Origin: Yponomeuta sedellus | Taxonomy: Eukaryota; Arthropoda; Insecta; Lepidoptera; Yponomeutidae | DNA length: 64,000 nucleotides | Reading direction: 5' to 3' | NCBI GenBank assembly: GCA_934045075.1 | Contig: OW203731.1 | Location: 14,889,062-14,953,061, forward strand | Shown here: piece by piece, positions 62,718 through 64,000 of the stretch | Layout: every line of letters begins with the position of its first letter | Position numbering within the stretch: position 1 is the first letter of the stretch | Position numbers and translations under genes: made by a program | Notes under the pieces: generated by a model | The model's database searches: none | What the model was told of the DNA's origin: nothing | Seen by the model: only the letters and a program-made list of their open reading frames with translations

Positions 62718-64000
62718 TTTTTTAATTTTTTTTTTATTAGTATTTATTCAAGACATTTACAGAATACTATTTAAATACAAAAAAAACCTTCACTGAAACC
62801 TGTACAGGTTTATCTGTGAGGTGAGTTACTCGATTTTTAACTTAAGAAGTGTTGTTTTAGGGCATGTCTGCACTTATTTGGTTCATACTGGATTTTTTCA
62901 ACAAGTTCGGTGGGTAGTTCGTTTAGAATCATTGGCAGAATGTACTCCACTGTACGAGTCCCATAATAGTTGTTGTAATGCGGTAAAGTGTGGGTAGGAA
63001 GGTACTGCAGGTCCCGAAGTTGTTTAGGACGGGTTCGTTTCGTCAGGGAGACCATTCTGCCGCATTCCTCACTTACAATGGCCATCTTGAAATTATCGAA
63101 AACATTTGTTATTTTATATTGTTTTAATAAACCGGCATCGTCGTTTTTTTATTGCGTGTTTAGGTTTTTTGGTGCGATGGTTTTTATTAAACTTAGTTGC
63201 AATTTATAAATGTTTTCAATATATGTCTTGAACGTACGACCGTAGCTACTAATACCATATAACATAATAGAATCGGCCAGTGACATGTATTTCGTTCTCA
63301 GTATGTTATGGGGCATTTTATATTTAAGAATAGAAAGTTTACACAGAATAGCCCTGAGTTTATTACAGACATTTTCAATGTGTGGTGCCCAGTTAAAGTT
63401 TTTATCAATGATTAGTCCAAGATACATGTGTTGGTTAACTAATTCTAGTGGTACGCAGCCACATGCCGGCTTGTACTGATGTAAGCATGAATGACTATGA
63501 GCCACGATTTTCGGTTGGAGTGATGACTTTAGGTATGGAGAGTGGATATGCATTAATTTGGTCTTTTGTGCATTCAAGACTAGACCGACGTCGTGTGCCC
63601 ATTTACACAAGAGATCAACACTTTTTTGTAATTCATTCTGTGCTTCATTTAGATTACTCCGAGCAACTAGAAGACAGGTATCGTCGGCAAACTGGTACAC
63701 TGAACCTGTTGTGAATATGTTACACATGTCATTCACGTAAAGTAAGTACTCAGTTGGAGCGAGTATAGATCCTTGTGCGGTGCCCTCTTCTGTCGTGGTT
63801 TTATCACTAAGGTTCGCGGCTATCTTTACGAATGTAACGCGGTTTTCATGATAGTTTTTGAACCATTCTAGAAAAGGGCCCTGTATGCCCGCCTGCTGTA
63901 GTTCACGAAATAGAATTGTGTAGTTTAAAGTGTCGAACGCCTTACTGAAATCTACGAAGACAGCAAGCACATGATGTTTTTCATTCAGGTGCTTGCTGAC
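62718..64000 (-). mobile_element. Non-LTR retrotransposon (Jockey/CR1 group), continues beyond the window
   Basis: 3' UTR and A-rich tail at 62718-62836, then coding sequence to the window edge with one internal stop. It inserted into the repeat at 62594, so it is younger than that repeat. Confidence 0.75.
62837..64000 (-). pseudogene. Reverse transcriptase with one in-frame stop, N-terminus outside window
   Basis: The frame is open from the window edge, so the GTG at 63970 is not a real start. It gives FVDFSKAFDTLNY (residues 5-17 from 63970), GTAQGSILAP (63-72) and QFADDTCLLVA (93-103). These are RT motifs with the first catalytic Asp (FVDFSKAFD) and the FADD pair both present. YLGLIIDKNFNWAPHI and a YGISSYGRTF segment follow. 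TAA at 63149-63151 comes after KNLNTQ. The same frame continues KNDDAGLLKQYKITNVFDNF into a C-terminus ending near 62837, so there is a single nonsense change and no frameshift. Confidence 0.8.

Overview
The window looks like intergenic (or very long intronic) DNA from a moth or butterfly. It is AT-rich and packed with interspersed repeats of a lepidopteran type: RTE-like LINE ends (motif CCAGCAGTGGAC followed by GATGATGA or GAAGAAGAAG tails), tRNA-derived SINEs, the TACGGAACCCT repeat, and Jockey-like and Penelope-like remnants. I found no convincing host protein-coding exon, rRNA gene or ordinary tRNA gene. Every long open frame that I can identify belongs to a mobile element, and all of these are truncated or interrupted.

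Layout. 1-6 kb holds SINEs and LINE 3' ends in AT-rich DNA. 6.3-7.2 kb is a Penelope-like element remnant between long inverted arms. 7.4-16 kb carries the first copies of two families that dominate the window: a tRNA-like foldback retroposon (working name TLF) and a SINE whose head resembles 5S rRNA (5S-SINE). It also has an RTE fragment nested in a long-TIR element. 16-24 kb has hairpins, short LINE ends, a deleted mariner-like transposase and a Jockey-like LINE tail. 24.36-31.22 kb is a direct tandem duplication of about 1.4 kb. Its first copy was interrupted by a 2,367-bp palindromic array of eight TLF units (four minus, four plus), and its second copy by a 5'-truncated RTE LINE. Each copy preserves the empty site of the other's insertion. 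31-56 kb is a mosaic of TLF inverted dimers, 5S-SINEs, tRNA SINEs, TIR elements and palindromes, including a 520-bp palindrome of palindromes at 55.3-55.8 kb. 56-64 kb has more 5S-SINEs and MITEs and ends inside a minus-strand non-LTR reverse transcriptase.

How the parts relate. The RTE LINEs are the likely source of enzyme for the SINEs: the 5S-SINE and one tRNA SINE end in a 3' tail resembling the LINE's, and many insertions have 8-17 bp target-site duplications (TSDs). The most unusual system is TLF. Its copies share the same two non-identical ends and TSDs of 10-15 bp, yet most are inverted dimers or foldbacks around a tRNA-like Pol III unit that has its own T5 terminator. That combination matches neither a standard SINE nor a MITE.
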